Source: Nematostella vectensis
Lineage: Eukaryota > Cnidaria > Anthozoa > Actiniaria > Edwardsiidae
Assembly: GCF_932526225.1 (NCBI RefSeq)
Contig: NC_064037.1
Coordinates: 7,794,203-7,858,202 of the forward strand
Direction of reading: 5' to 3'
DNA: 64,000 bases
The position numbers were made by a program, and so were the translations under genes. The notes under the pieces were generated by a model. The model ran no database searches. It was not told the DNA's origin and saw only the letters and a list, made by a program, of their open reading frames with translations. This document shows, in pieces, positions 45,501 to 55,268 of this stretch. How positions within the stretch are numbered: the first letter of the stretch is position 1; each line of letters begins with the position of its first letter.

Positions 45501-45878
45501 ACGTGTCAAAATGGACTCTAAAAGATCGATCGCAATATCAATAGTGCAAGAGAACAGCGAAGTCTTCAACAAGGAGTAGAAATAATAAGGGGAATTCGAC
45601 TTGTCTTTGGTTGAGGATACTCCTTTCAATAAAAAGTCAATGAACCAATAAATATAAAGGTACAAGGCTGATCTCCATCTTACCTTCTGTTCAAGAACGG
45701 CATGAACTGATCGGAAAGATCCGTAGAAAATAGGCAATAAAGCCATCACAATCAGCCCAGTGTAAGCGGTGAGCATTCCCTCAGGAGTCGCAGCGGCTCT
45801 TCCAGTCGCATTTTTTGCCGTTTCGTTGGCAGCCGCTGTGAGATTTGCCAAAGTTTCGTTGACGACTGACTCCGCCAT
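33531..45878 (-). CDS. HM13: signal peptide peptidase (HM13/SPP)
   Basis: Eleven exons on the minus strand: 45878-45684, 44204-44106, 43707-43625, 37589-37501, 37079-36994, 36456-36331, 35702-35645, 35310-35227, 34512-34476, 34294-34103 and 33630-33531. All phases agree, giving 382 residues (human 377). This GXGD intramembrane aspartyl protease of the ER cleaves signal peptides after signal peptidase has released them. Visible hallmarks: a glycosylatable N-terminus with NET, NLT, NET and NAT sequons; TM6 GLFIYDIFW with catalytic D223; TM7 MLGLGDIVIPG with catalytic D269; and QPALLYLVP (PAL motif, 321-324) in TM9. HWIANNIFGLAFSLNGVELL is almost family-invariant. The C-terminus is acidic/lysine-rich and ends KKSQ, compatible with ER retrieval by a KKxx-type signal. 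Introns 3, 5 and 6 contain tandem repeats built at the exon-donor boundaries. Confidence 0.95.
33908..34001. repeat. foldback element in HM13 intron 10
   Basis: AGAAAGCAGGTTAGCACTAA at 33908 pairs with TTAGCGTTAACCTGCTTTCT ending at 34001, and GGGATAAAT with ATTTATCCC inside. About 32 bp per arm and a loop of about 28 bp. A small MITE is likely. Confidence 0.75.
35838..36345 (-). repeat. 46-47 bp tandem array derived from HM13 exon 6 end and donor
   Basis: About nine clear copies, plus one degenerate at 35838, abut exon 6. In transcript orientation a unit reads GGGCTCTTCCTTTATGAGAT then CTTCTGGGAATGTACCTCAG; the true exon boundary reads GGGCTCTTCATTTATGATAT then CTTCTGG|GTATGTACTGG. So each copy carries the codons of LFIYDIFW (as LFLYEIFW in the recent copies, with Glu in place of the catalytic Asp) and the donor region. 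In the clear copies the donor GT is GA; the degenerate copy at 35838 retains GTATGT. Confidence 0.9.
36728..36991 (-). repeat. 139-bp-offset tandem duplication next to the HM13 exon 5 donor
   Basis: The block with CTTCCCTTTGCTGCATTTTA, TTTTTAAAGTAAGTGCAAAT and ATTTATAGGCTTCATACCTA occurs at 36728-36852 and again at 36867-36991 with few differences. The second copy ends two bases from the exon 5 donor (36992-36993). The duplicated part is intronic. Confidence 0.9.
38037..43646 (-). repeat. 5.6-kb satellite built from HM13 exon 3 end plus 5' splice site
   Basis: Two unit types alternate: 32 bp (transcript strand TGCCCTCACCCACTTGCTCA then GGTATAGATAGA) and 26 bp (ACTTGCTCAGGTATAGATAG then ATATAG). 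The rightmost unit is exon 3 itself, whose end reads GCCCTGACCCACTTGCTCAG|GTATAG, coding ALTHLLR. Thus nearly every unit contains the exon's last 10-24 bases and a full donor CAG|GTATAGATAG. I estimate 180-200 copies from length. Higher-order structure is present: rare variants GCCATC, GTGTGAG and GGAATC recur with a 975-bp offset (40701/41676, 40831/41806), and a 214-bp block is repeated at 42444/42658. Confidence 0.95.
44245..45215 (+). mobile_element. partial TTAA-family copy split by another MITE, HM13 intron 1
   Basis: 44268-44340 (CACTCAATTGTGCCAAAATG, CACTCTCCCAATATGCTGAT) and 45112-45215 (TTTGACTTTGGTGGGCTGTA, TTTTTGTAAATTCAGCTAAA) match parts of the 899-bp element at 51841-52739 in the same order. 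Between them, TTCCCTGCTAGCAGAG at 44415 and its inverse ending at 45103 bound a second element of about 690 bp. So one transposon is nested in a fragment of another. Confidence 0.6.
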
Positions 45879-47406
45879 ATTTCCCCTCAGAAGTGATGTT
45901 CTTTTGTCTAGAGCGCCCGGCCTTCCCAGAGTTCCTTACGCGCGCACCTGTTTTCGCGCAATAAAATAAGACCACGTTGACTTCCGCTCGGATGCGTTTC
46001 CTCAAATCGTTTATAGCATTTACTCGTTATAAAATTGACTTCTAGAAGTCTCAAATCTCGTCCGATTTTATTCATGTTTTCGGATTATGATATTTTTAAA
46101 TCATCATTAAAATCATCCGTATTCGATGGGCTACTGTTTTAGTTTATTTAAACCGACTTTAAAAAGTTATTTAACATATGAACAGATCAGTATTTTATTA
46201 ACTTTCCAAATATTTCCAAAAATAACCGCTGCTTTTTCTTTAAATTTGCGGAGAGACATAACTTATACTTAGGCATGATGGGGATCATAGTGGCAAGTCT
46301 AAATTGACCATGTAAATTTTTTTTGTCCGTATACTCCATTTTCTAGCTTTGCTTCGGGCAACATTGCGTTATCCTTCAATTTGTTTTAGAGAAAATTTAA
46401 AAATATGTAAAAATATTATAATCCGAAAATTATATGAATAAAATCGGACGAGATTTGAAACTACTAGACGTCAATTTTATAAAGAGTAAAATTTAAAAAA
46501 TCCTACAAAGAATAACTAACGAACCTTCTTAAATTACTTTTTATCTGTTAGTCATAATAAGAGAAGTTGTGATGAGTTGCTATCCATTTAGATCCAAAAA
46601 GTAAGAGTTATTTAAGATGTTATAAAAATCAGAAAAAAATGTATTATATGCTCTGCATTTTAGAACGCATCAGGACTAAAAAATTCTGCTATCTGAGCCT
46701 CGGTATGTGTTCTTAGCATGTTCTTACAATTTGGTGAAATCCCATGATGGACGTTCTTAAAAAAAGGTTCTTATAAAAATTAGAGTGTACACAATGTGGG
46801 CGGTTTTTTTAACTTTTCTTACAACGCCTTTTTTATTTTACTCTCATTTAACCTTTCATCTTCTGAAGGTTTTGTCTACTTCTTGAAAAGACACATTTTT
46901 CACTGGTGAGGTAACGGTAAGTAAGGGGGGGGGGGGGTGGGTGCAGAGAATTTTACTTGAGAAAATATCAGTCAGGGTCAATAATCTTATTCAAGTAAGT
47001 CACCTGCCATCCTCTTCCCTGGTATAGCCTGTATATAGATAATAGACAAGACGGCATGATGGATTGTGGGGTAGGAGAACAGAGCTATTGGTGGTATTTT
47101 TTAATACCTTACCTGTTACCATTTATTTCTTAACATTTTAGGGTGAAAAGAAGTAAGGCTAGCATTTTAAAGGGATTGACAAGTGTCCAGACATAAGTTT
47201 GATACTTTATTTGTTGGTTTTATACAAAACAAAGGGACATGAATTTTCCTTTTTTTACAGAAAAAGTGGGGATGATTCACAACCATTAAGGATCTCTAAG
47301 GTTTAGTTGTTGTTATTTGTTACAAGCATCTCCTACCAAAATCTTAAGGTGTTTCACAGCCCTGTCAATGTTCCTGTAATGGCTACACGACAAGGAAAAT
47401 GTGTGT
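45879..47406. other. intergenic region between HM13 start and the RRM gene
   Basis: It contains the HM13 promoter side (no clear TATA box) and the MITE at 46019-46490. TTTATT at 47206-47211 is AATAAA on the minus strand, 196 bp after the RRM-gene stop, and is its likely poly(A) signal. Confidence 0.5.
46019..46490. mobile_element. 472-bp MITE with about 80-bp terminal inverted repeats
   Basis: TTTACTCGTTATAAAATTGA at the left end and its inverse TCAATTTTATAAAGAGTAAA at the right end continue inward through CAAATCTCGTCCGATTTTAT and its complement, about 80 bp per arm with a handful of mismatches. No ORF. The target duplication is not clear. Confidence 0.8.
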
Positions 47407-48765
47407 CTAAAGCAAATGTACACCTATCATATCATTACTGTTAAATTCTTTCTCATACGGCTGGTGAGAGGACACACGTAAACCTAGTTTCCTGACAGAG
47501 AAGGACTTTCCATCTAAAAAGTGGATTCCTTGCTCCATTGCAGTGTTTAACCCAGCTGTGTGCTTAAACTTCACTATTGCAAATTGAGTTCCACTCTTCT
47601 TTGATTTTAAAAGACGGATTCCCTTCACTTTCCCGAACTGTGCAAAGTGTTTGGCCAAGTCAGTTTTATTGACTGTTAAAGGTAGACCTTCAATGAATAA
47701 AGACTTGTATCTGGCTTTCCCATCCATTTTCGCACTAACTTGTTCTGTATTTACTAGTGAGTCACCAAAGCTGATTTTCCCTTGTTTCATAATTTCTCTA
47801 ATACTATCTTCATTAGAAAAGATTAAAAAAGCCTCACATTCAGATCTATCAGGCATCACAGCTAGATCGATCTCCATGAGCCCTCCAAAGCCATCCATGC
47901 GATTCTTTATCTGATCTACAGTAACATTGTAAGGAAGATTCTTTAGACATAGTTTCTTTGGCTGTTTTAAATTCATGTAGTATTCAGTGATTATATCATA
48001 GCCATGGATGTGGTGCTTCCGCTTTTTGACAACTTCAAAAGCTTCTGTAACAGATGCAAACGTAACAATGCAGTGACCTTTTCTTTCCTTGGTTTTCAGA
48101 TTTTCAGGTATATACACTGAGGCAATTTCCCCAGAGCTAGAAAAGTGTTCAAGTATTTGACTTTCGCCAATACTTGATGGGATATTTTTAAGAATAACCT
48201 TTCTATACGTGTCCTGTTTTTCCATCGATACATCACTATTATCAATAACATGATCATCCCTTCCGAGTACCGACTCGACGGCTTCTTTCTTTCTAAGTCG
48301 CACAAATGCAAATCCTTTTGATTTGCCCGACAATGTCCGAATGCACTTCACATGCTCGACCTGCTCCCCTAAAGTAGAAAAGTACTCGAAAATAGTAGAT
48401 TCTACCGTGGATGGATGAAGTGATCCAACAAATATCGTCCTACGACTTTGTTCAAGAAGATCCATTGATGGAAGATTGGTCGTTGCAGATGAGTATAACT
48501 TGACCATCTGGAAAACATTTGGGTTCTGATAGAGCCGAGGATTGCAAGTTCCGAAGAGCCGCCATTTGGAATGTTCTTCACCGCTGAACTTATTATATTG
48601 GCAACTCGTTAAAACATAGCAAGAATGTATACTCCTTCCATAAGTCTTCAATGAAGAAGATACAATGGGAAAGCGGTAGAGATATGAGCTTATAAACCTC
48701 TGGAGAACGTTTCTATTGGTTTTGAGTACCATTATCCCAGCCATGTTACCGGCCTTTACATTCAA
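47407..48765 (-). CDS. four-RRM RNA-binding protein, likely mitochondrial, intronless
   Basis: 452 residues in one uninterrupted exon. The first 90 residues are rich in Ser, Arg, Tyr and Lys with almost no acidic residues (VLQRFISSYLYRFPIVSSSL), compatible with a mitochondrial presequence. RRM1 starts at RTIFVGSLHP with RNP1 SKGFAFVRL; RRM2 has KVILKNIPSS and KGHCIVTF; RRM3 has KLCLKNLPYN and a weak RNP1; RRM4 has SLFIEGLPLT and TQFAIVKF. No known gene name is evident. Translation may also start at the eighth codon (MAGIMVL). Single-exon structure among intron-rich neighbours suggests a retrocopy or a lineage-specific gene. RNA-binding in mitochondria is inferred. Both strands upstream are free of genes for 2 kb. 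Confidence 0.8.
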   Translation of the reverse strand: MNVKAGNMAGIMVLKTNRNVLQRFISSYLYRFPIVSSSLKTYGRSIHSCYVLTSCQYNKFSGEEHSKWRLFGTCNPRLYQNPNVFQMVKLYSSATTNLPSMDLLEQSRRTIFVGSLHPSTVESTIFEYFSTLGEQVEHVKCIRTLSGKSKGFAFVRLRKKEAVESVLGRDDHVIDNSDVSMEKQDTYRKVILKNIPSSIGESQILEHFSSSGEIASVYIPENLKTKERKGHCIVTFASVTEAFEVVKKRKHHIHGYDIITEYYMNLKQPKKLCLKNLPYNVTVDQIKNRMDGFGGLMEIDLAVMPDRSECEAFLIFSNEDSIREIMKQGKISFGDSLVNTEQVSAKMDGKARYKSLFIEGLPLTVNKTDLAKHFAQFGKVKGIRLLKSKKSGTQFAIVKFKHTAGLNTAMEQGIHFLDGKSFSVRKLGLRVSSHQPYEKEFNSNDMIGVHLL

Positions 48766-51032
48766 ACAGGCGTTACTCGCGCGATGATGCTCGGCCTCAG
48801 TCTCTAAAGAGTGGGATGAAAAAGACCACTAAAACAGGATACCTGTGGTACAAAAATAAATAACTTCGCAAAAATCTGCCCCTTTCCCCCCCCCCCCCCC
48901 CCAAAAAAAAAAAAAATCAACAACAACAACAACAAACTCAAACTTTGAAAATATCAAAGACCTTAAGCCCCCTCTGCCATAGAAAAAACTGTTTATCTTT
49001 TATTACATGAAATGGCTTTGTTTTATTAAAATTGTACATAAGTTTATCATGAAATATAAAGCTCTAACTAAATAAAATACGAATTATATATGTATTTGCC
49101 ATATTGCTAATTGGTGACAGTTTTGAGGTTCCCAATAACTGCCATTGCTTCAACTTCCACTTTTCCACCCAGAAAAAAAATTAAATGTATAAAACAATAA
49201 ATTAAAATACTAGAAAACAATACTTAGAGCTGATTAAAGCTGGCTGACCAAACAAACTTCATTACCCACCTACTCCTTCCTAGATCTACATCATATTACA
49301 GTGCTGCAGCAGGCCTCGAAATATTGGAGGGGCACAATACAGAAACAGTTATAAGAAAATATGGGGGGGGGGGCACAGCCACGCCCCACTGGTCATTTCC
49401 TTATAGTTTTTGAAAATATTGGGGTAGGGTGCCCCACCCCCTGCTACGGCCCTGTATTCAAAGCCATGGAGCTGCAACTGACCCTATTCAACAGACTTTT
49501 CCACACAATAATTAGTAGATTCAGCCTCCATCCCACTGCCGAACCCAACCTCACCATATATTTAGAAGTCCTCCCTAATTATAATGGCCATTATTTTGTC
49601 ATACTGCTCTACAGTCTTGCCCAAGTTACCATATCAAGAAAATTTTCAAAAATTGTCAAAAATTGTCGTTTTTGACAAACGCTTCCATATAAGAAAATTA
49701 ACATATTCCTTATTAAAAAAAAACTGCATGATTCTTGTCATTTTTAAGGTTACCGTACCGAAGGTGCTTCGCAAACTTTATGAATTGTAATCAGAAGAGA
49801 AAAACAGTGACTGTGACCATCCTTGGTCAATGGAGAAAGTATCTGAAAAAAACTAAGATTCCCTCAAAAGGAATCTTCCCTCTATTACAGAGTAGGAACA
49901 AGGTCTTTGATACTTTCAAAGTTTGAGTTGTCGTCCCTCAAAACGACAACGTTTTCTTCATAGGGTTAGTTTAGCCAAGCCCAATTCAGGGACTTAAAGT
50001 GTTAGTGCATTTCATTGAAATGTTATTGCTACAAGTGCTGTTATGATGGTGATACTCATCCAGACAGTTCTCAATGAGAAAGAAACCATAATTGATTGGG
50101 ATACATTTGGTAATGCAGCAGCTTGAAAAGTGGTCCTGCTAGGAAGCGTATTTTCATTAAAGTCTACAAATAAAATAATGTTTAGCTGTTAATGATGAAG
50201 TTTTTAAAAGTTTCAATGTTTTGAGTACAAAAAATGAAATTATAAAAAAATGAAATGTTGAGCATTTTAACATCGCAATATATGATCAAATGATTCACAT
50301 GTAGACTTTACTTGACAACAGATACTATACCACCTTTGTCCTAGACTTTTCAGAAAAGTATGTTTTAAAATAAGTATATTTATGGTTGCTTACTACCACA
50401 GGGGAATACTCACATTTAGAATAGACTCTGTTGACCTTTTCAGAATCATTCAAGTCAGCTAACAATACGGTAGTCTTTAAAACTGCAAAAACACAAAGGT
50501 AGATAAAGCATATATTCATGTTATGGTACACACAGACACATTAAACATGAGGTTCCGCTATAAAAGGGAAAGCTCCTCCCACCCCCGGGCTAGAATTGGC
50601 AATTATAATCACAGGAAGTGACTGAAAGAATCCATTTCCATTGGCTAATTCAATCAAATATCATCAATAAAAAATCAGTCTTCAATCGTGGACTGTTATT
50701 TTTAAGTTTCCTTTTATATGAACTGCTGCGAATCCAAATACTTTTGAATCCGTGTTAGTGTGGACGACCCCTAAGACAAAGGTAAATAAAAAAGAACCTT
50801 TTATAAAAACGCCCAGTCTGAGATTTCGCCAAATTCTACATCCCCAGCTTTAAATTGTTCCAAAAATAAGAACGGCCCAGCCTCAGCTGAATATCAGACG
50901 TTCTTATAAAAAAGAGTATTTTTTGTGGATTGATGAAATGAATATCTTCCTAAATTCCTATCTTTCTATATCTTCTTCCTGTACCTTCTTCATCAGTTAC
51001 TATGGTAACGTTCGATTCTGTACCAAACCAAG
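48766..51032. other. gene-free interval
   Basis: Notable only for homopolymers: a C tract then A tract near 48885-48915 and G tracts near 49365. Short ORFs have no recognisable domains. The right end approaches the AGBL4 start (CCAAGATGGCGTCTC at 51028). Confidence 0.45.
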
Positions 51033-53887
51033 ATGGCGTCTCAAACGGAAAACGAATCTAGTGGAGTCAACGAAGGAGAAAATGGGGGAACGACGATGAA
51101 AGGAGAAGAACCAGTCGGTAACCTATCTCGATTTTGCTGTATTCCACCTGGTTATACGGGGAAAACCAAGAAAGGACATCTTATTTTCGACGCCTGCTTC
51201 GAAAGTGGCAATCTCGGTCGTGTTGACTACATCACAGAGTTCGAATACGATTTGTTTATACGTCCGGATACGTGTAACCCTCGATTCAGAGTCTGGTTTA
51301 ACTTCACAGTGGAAAATACAGCTCCTTACCAAAGAGTTATCTTTAACATTGTGAACTTTAGCAAGACGAAAAGTCTTTACAGAGAAGGCATGACACCACT
51401 GGTCAAATCTACAAGCAGACCAAGATGGCAGCGCATTCCTGCCAAAAACTGCTTCTATTATCGCTGTCCGGATCATAGAAAGAACTACGTCTTGTCTTTT
51501 GCATTCGCGTTTGATAATGACACCGACGTGTACCAGTTCGCCTACTGTTTCCCGTATACGTATTCCCGGTTACAGGGTTATCTGGACGACATTGAGAGAC
51601 GCAGCCTGAGCTATTTCAAGAGGGAGATGTTGTGTTTAACAGTGCAACAAAGAAGGCTGGATCTACTGACGATTACAAGCCCCGATAACATGAACAGCCC
51701 CTTGCGAAAAAGGGTCGTGTTTATTACTGCAAGAATTCATCCTGGTGAGTTTTTTTTTTTTTTAATTAATAAGGACCAAGCTTTACTAAGGAAAAGGTGT
51801 CATAAAAAAATGTTCTGAAATTTGCTGACAGCCATATTAACAAATTGACCCCTCAACCGGCCTGTACCGGCTTTGGGAAGTACCCACAACTCAAAAAATT
51901 CATAAATTCAAAATAAACACAACAAGATGAAGATACTCAGGCATCAGTCTAAGGGATAAATGGTCTTGCAGATATGCATCCAACCAAGGTGTTGGCATCT
52001 ACTCTTAAGCCAAATAATAGCACAGGTTCTTTGACAAATCTCAAATCGAACAAGAAGAGAAAAGCAGAATCACCCCTCTCAATAAAACGCTCAAAATACC
52101 ACACAAGGGAGAGAGATCAGCAAACACAGCTCAAGACACAAATAGATACCTTTATTCTGATCCTCCAGGTACATTTCCATGGCCTCAAAACACAATGTCC
52201 ATTCCTTGAAGGATTGTACAACCACGAAAATATCTTTACGTATTGCAAAGCATTCTGGGAGATCCAGGGGAAAATTCACGAGGGGAGGGCCAGTCAAGAC
52301 TCCTCTCCCCAAAGTCAGATGGTTTTTTATAAGTCTTCTCACCCCGAAGCCAAACAAATCAATTCCAGGTCATACAGACCCAGAATAGCAGTGTAAACAA
52401 TTTTTCAATCAATTTGGTTTCAGAAAAGACAGCATTTAGGAGAGCTGTGGTGATTCATTAGAAAATTATTTTCTCATCCGGGCAAAGCCAAACAAGAAAA
52501 AAATATCATGAATCTACCTTTGCTTGCAAATATCCATAAGCAAAGCACTCAATTATGCCCCAAAAGACTTCATGATGTCCTGAGACACTCTCCTAATATG
52601 CTCATAGCTGTATTTTTGATGAAAAATTTGACTGTGTTTGACTGTGATGGGCTGTATAAAACTCAGAATAGGGGGGGAGGTATCTGTTTTCAGTCTGTTT
52701 TTTGTAAATTCAGCTCCAAAAAAGCCAGGAGTCAATGGGTTAAGGTTGGTGCCTACTATTGCTGGTGCGCATCCTCGTCTGCGCATACAAGAAAGCATGC
52801 ACGCGCTTGTTTTGGCATACGCAAACAATGTTGTCACTCTTCAAACAGACGAAAAGAACTTTTCGCAGTTGTTAGAAGAAAACAACTTCAAAATATTTCT
52901 GCTACATATTATTGTACAATGCTTGATGGTGGCTATTTACGTCAGTGTAAATAAGATTCATGTTAAACTGTACAGGAATAGAAGTATGGGCTCATTTTCC
53001 TCTGTTTGGTCTTTGGACCCCATAAGTTCTTATGGTAAAATGTTCTTATATCATAACAAAAGTATAGTATTTCAATAATAATATGAAATGATACTCAAGG
53101 ATAATTGAATGTTTTGTTTGAAACCCCTATAGGCGAGACACCATCCTCATACGTTTGCCAAGGGCTTATTGACTTCATTATCAGTAACCATCCAGTTGCC
53201 AAAGTCCTTCGTGAATACCTAGTTTTCAAAGTGATACCCATGTTAAACCCTGATGGGGTGGTGCTGGGGAACTACCGCTGCTCTTTGATGGGCTTTGATC
53301 TGAACAGGCACTGGCATGAGCCATCACCATGGGCACACCCTACTCTTGTGGCGAGCAAGAACTTACTGATGGAGTTAGACAGTGACAGTACTGCCCATCT
53401 GGACTTTTATATTGACATACACGCCCACTCCACCCTCATGAATGGATTCATGTATGGGAACATTTACGACGAGGAGGAACGGTATGAGAGACAAGCAGTG
53501 TTCCCTAAGCTCTTATGTGCAAATGCAGATGACTTTTCTATGTCAAACACTTCATTTAATCGCGACGCCATGAAAGCTGGCACTGGGAGGAGATTCCTTG
53601 GGAGTTCACTGGATCCTGAAACTCACTGCTACACATTGGAGGTGTCTTTCTTCAGCTACAACACAAATAGCACTACCTCTCCGTACACCGAGGATGGCTA
53701 CTACAAGCTTGGGAGAAATGTTGCACGGACCTTTCTTGACTACTACAAGTTGAATTCCCTTGTTGTGAAAAGTAAAAACAACCAAAAGTCATCAACACGG
53801 AGAGAGAGCAGTGGTGCATCAAGTCGTTCTAATGGACAGTCTACTATAGATCCAAATACTCTTCCTTATCCAATGAAGTTTAGCTGA
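51033..53887 (+). CDS. AGBL4: cytosolic carboxypeptidase 6 (AGBL4/CCP6)
   Basis: Two exons, 51033-51744 and 53133-53887, join in phase (HPG split by the intron) to 488 residues; human CCP6 is about 503. The N-terminal domain of CCP proteins (GRVDYITEFEYDLFIRPDTC, WFNFTVEN, FNIVNFSK, YQFAYCFPYTYS) precedes the M14 metallopeptidase domain. Zinc ligands are H236 and E239 in ARIHPGE and H334 in DIHAHS; NPDGV and YRCSLMGFDLNRHW hold substrate-binding residues; the catalytic base is E407 in YTLEVSFF. Known role: a deglutamylase that shortens polyglutamate side chains on tubulin and other proteins in cytosol and cilia. The C-terminal tail is Ser/Asn-rich. The ATG lies in an AAGATGGCG motif. The intron contains a TTAA-flanked transposon. 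Confidence 0.94.
51841..52739 (+). mobile_element. 899-bp TTAA-flanked non-autonomous element in the AGBL4 intron
   Basis: TTAA at 51837-51840 and 52740-52743 flank the element. Its ends are CAAATTGACCCCTCAACC and the inverse of CCCATTGACTCCTGGC, which share ATTGAC-CCT as a short inverted repeat. A second copy lies inverted at 59896-60896 and a third, partial one at 44245-45215. TTAA targets and short TIRs point to the piggyBac (or Kolobok) group. The 140-residue frame at 51974-52396 is shared with the other copy but shows no transposase motif. Confidence 0.7.
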
Positions 53888-55268
53888 GTTTAGTCATCTA
53901 ATTTGCACGTTTTTATCAGCAAAATAGTGAGAGCTGAGTATTTTCCTTATATTATTTGATCTTGATATAATAGGCTGCATGAGTTAGGGTCTAAAATAGA
54001 TTGCTGCTAGTGAAGTACAGGTGTGTTATTCACTAGCACTTATCTCGGTTTCTCATAGAGCATAGCTGGGAAGAGTTATACAAAAACAGACGAAAGAGAA
54101 TTTTAAAATGTTTGGAAATTTGTTTGGTAATAACACTACTAGAAATTTCACGGATTAAGTTTGATTAGGTACAAAACTTTCACTGGATAATATTAACTTG
54201 GGTGCTTAATTAAGGATAACATTTGTCTTGGTGCTAGGCCTAAAGAATTAAAACACACAAACAGGTGTTGTTAATGTATGAAAGATCTAACACTGAACTG
54301 ATCAGCATCCTGTTTCTCCAAAGATGGTGATGGCAGGCAATGTCACAAGCAGACAAAAAATACATCGTAGATATATTGCATAGATATATAATATATGAAA
54401 AAAGTGAGTTATTGTTTACATTATAATGGTAGACAATGAAGTCTGGAAATATTGTAGTATGTAGAATTTTAATTTATTTAAAACTGTTTATTAAAACAAA
54501 TCTAATAAAACACGAACTTCTCTTTATTGTCTCATTATTTCAACAATGCACTGTAATGACAGTATTTTTCTTAAAGCTTGTTTGCTGTAACTAAAAATTG
54601 CACGCCCTATTTTCGATCATATCAAAATCGGAACTTTTAAATCATAAATGAATCTATATATTTTTTTTGTATTTGTATTTCATCCAAGCCAGTAGGTAGA
54701 ACATTGTGTTTGGGGGCCTCAGTTTTTCTTTGTTATTGCTTGAGTCATACTTCATCCATTTCTTTCGTAGATGTCTCTAAAAGAGCAGCTGTAGCTCAGG
54801 CCGTAATATAGCTACATTTCTCAAATTTAAAAACTTGTTTCCTTGTTGCCTTTGGATGCCTGTGGAACAATAACAAGTATTAGGTGCAACCGTGTTTCTT
54901 GGGATTCAGTATCTCTAATGTTATTCAGAAGCCGCTCCATCTTACAAAGCATCAAAAATCCATTAACATTTCACTACATGTTTGCTTAAAAAGGAGATGA
55001 ACGAGTTGACATAGGCTAGTGCTGAAGTACGGATAATGTTCAGACAAACAATCACCAGAACTTATACGACATGTCTTGAGTGGCAAAGCATGACAACCTG
55101 CCGATTGTTGTCAAATTCTATACTACTCTATACTTGAGTACACATTTGAAATTATCGCATTGATTTTGTAGTTTTCACTTTCGATTCACTTTTTTTTCTT
55201 TCCTACCGAACTAACTTACGGATCAAGCCCGTTCAAAGCATTAAGCTTCAACAACATCTTTATCAAAG
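53888..55268. other. AGBL4 3' UTR and intergenic region
   Basis: AATAAA at 54504-54509 is the likely AGBL4 poly(A) signal, about 620 bp after the stop. The rest up to 55268 shows no gene; a stretch of T-rich sequence precedes the start of the next gene. Confidence 0.5.
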
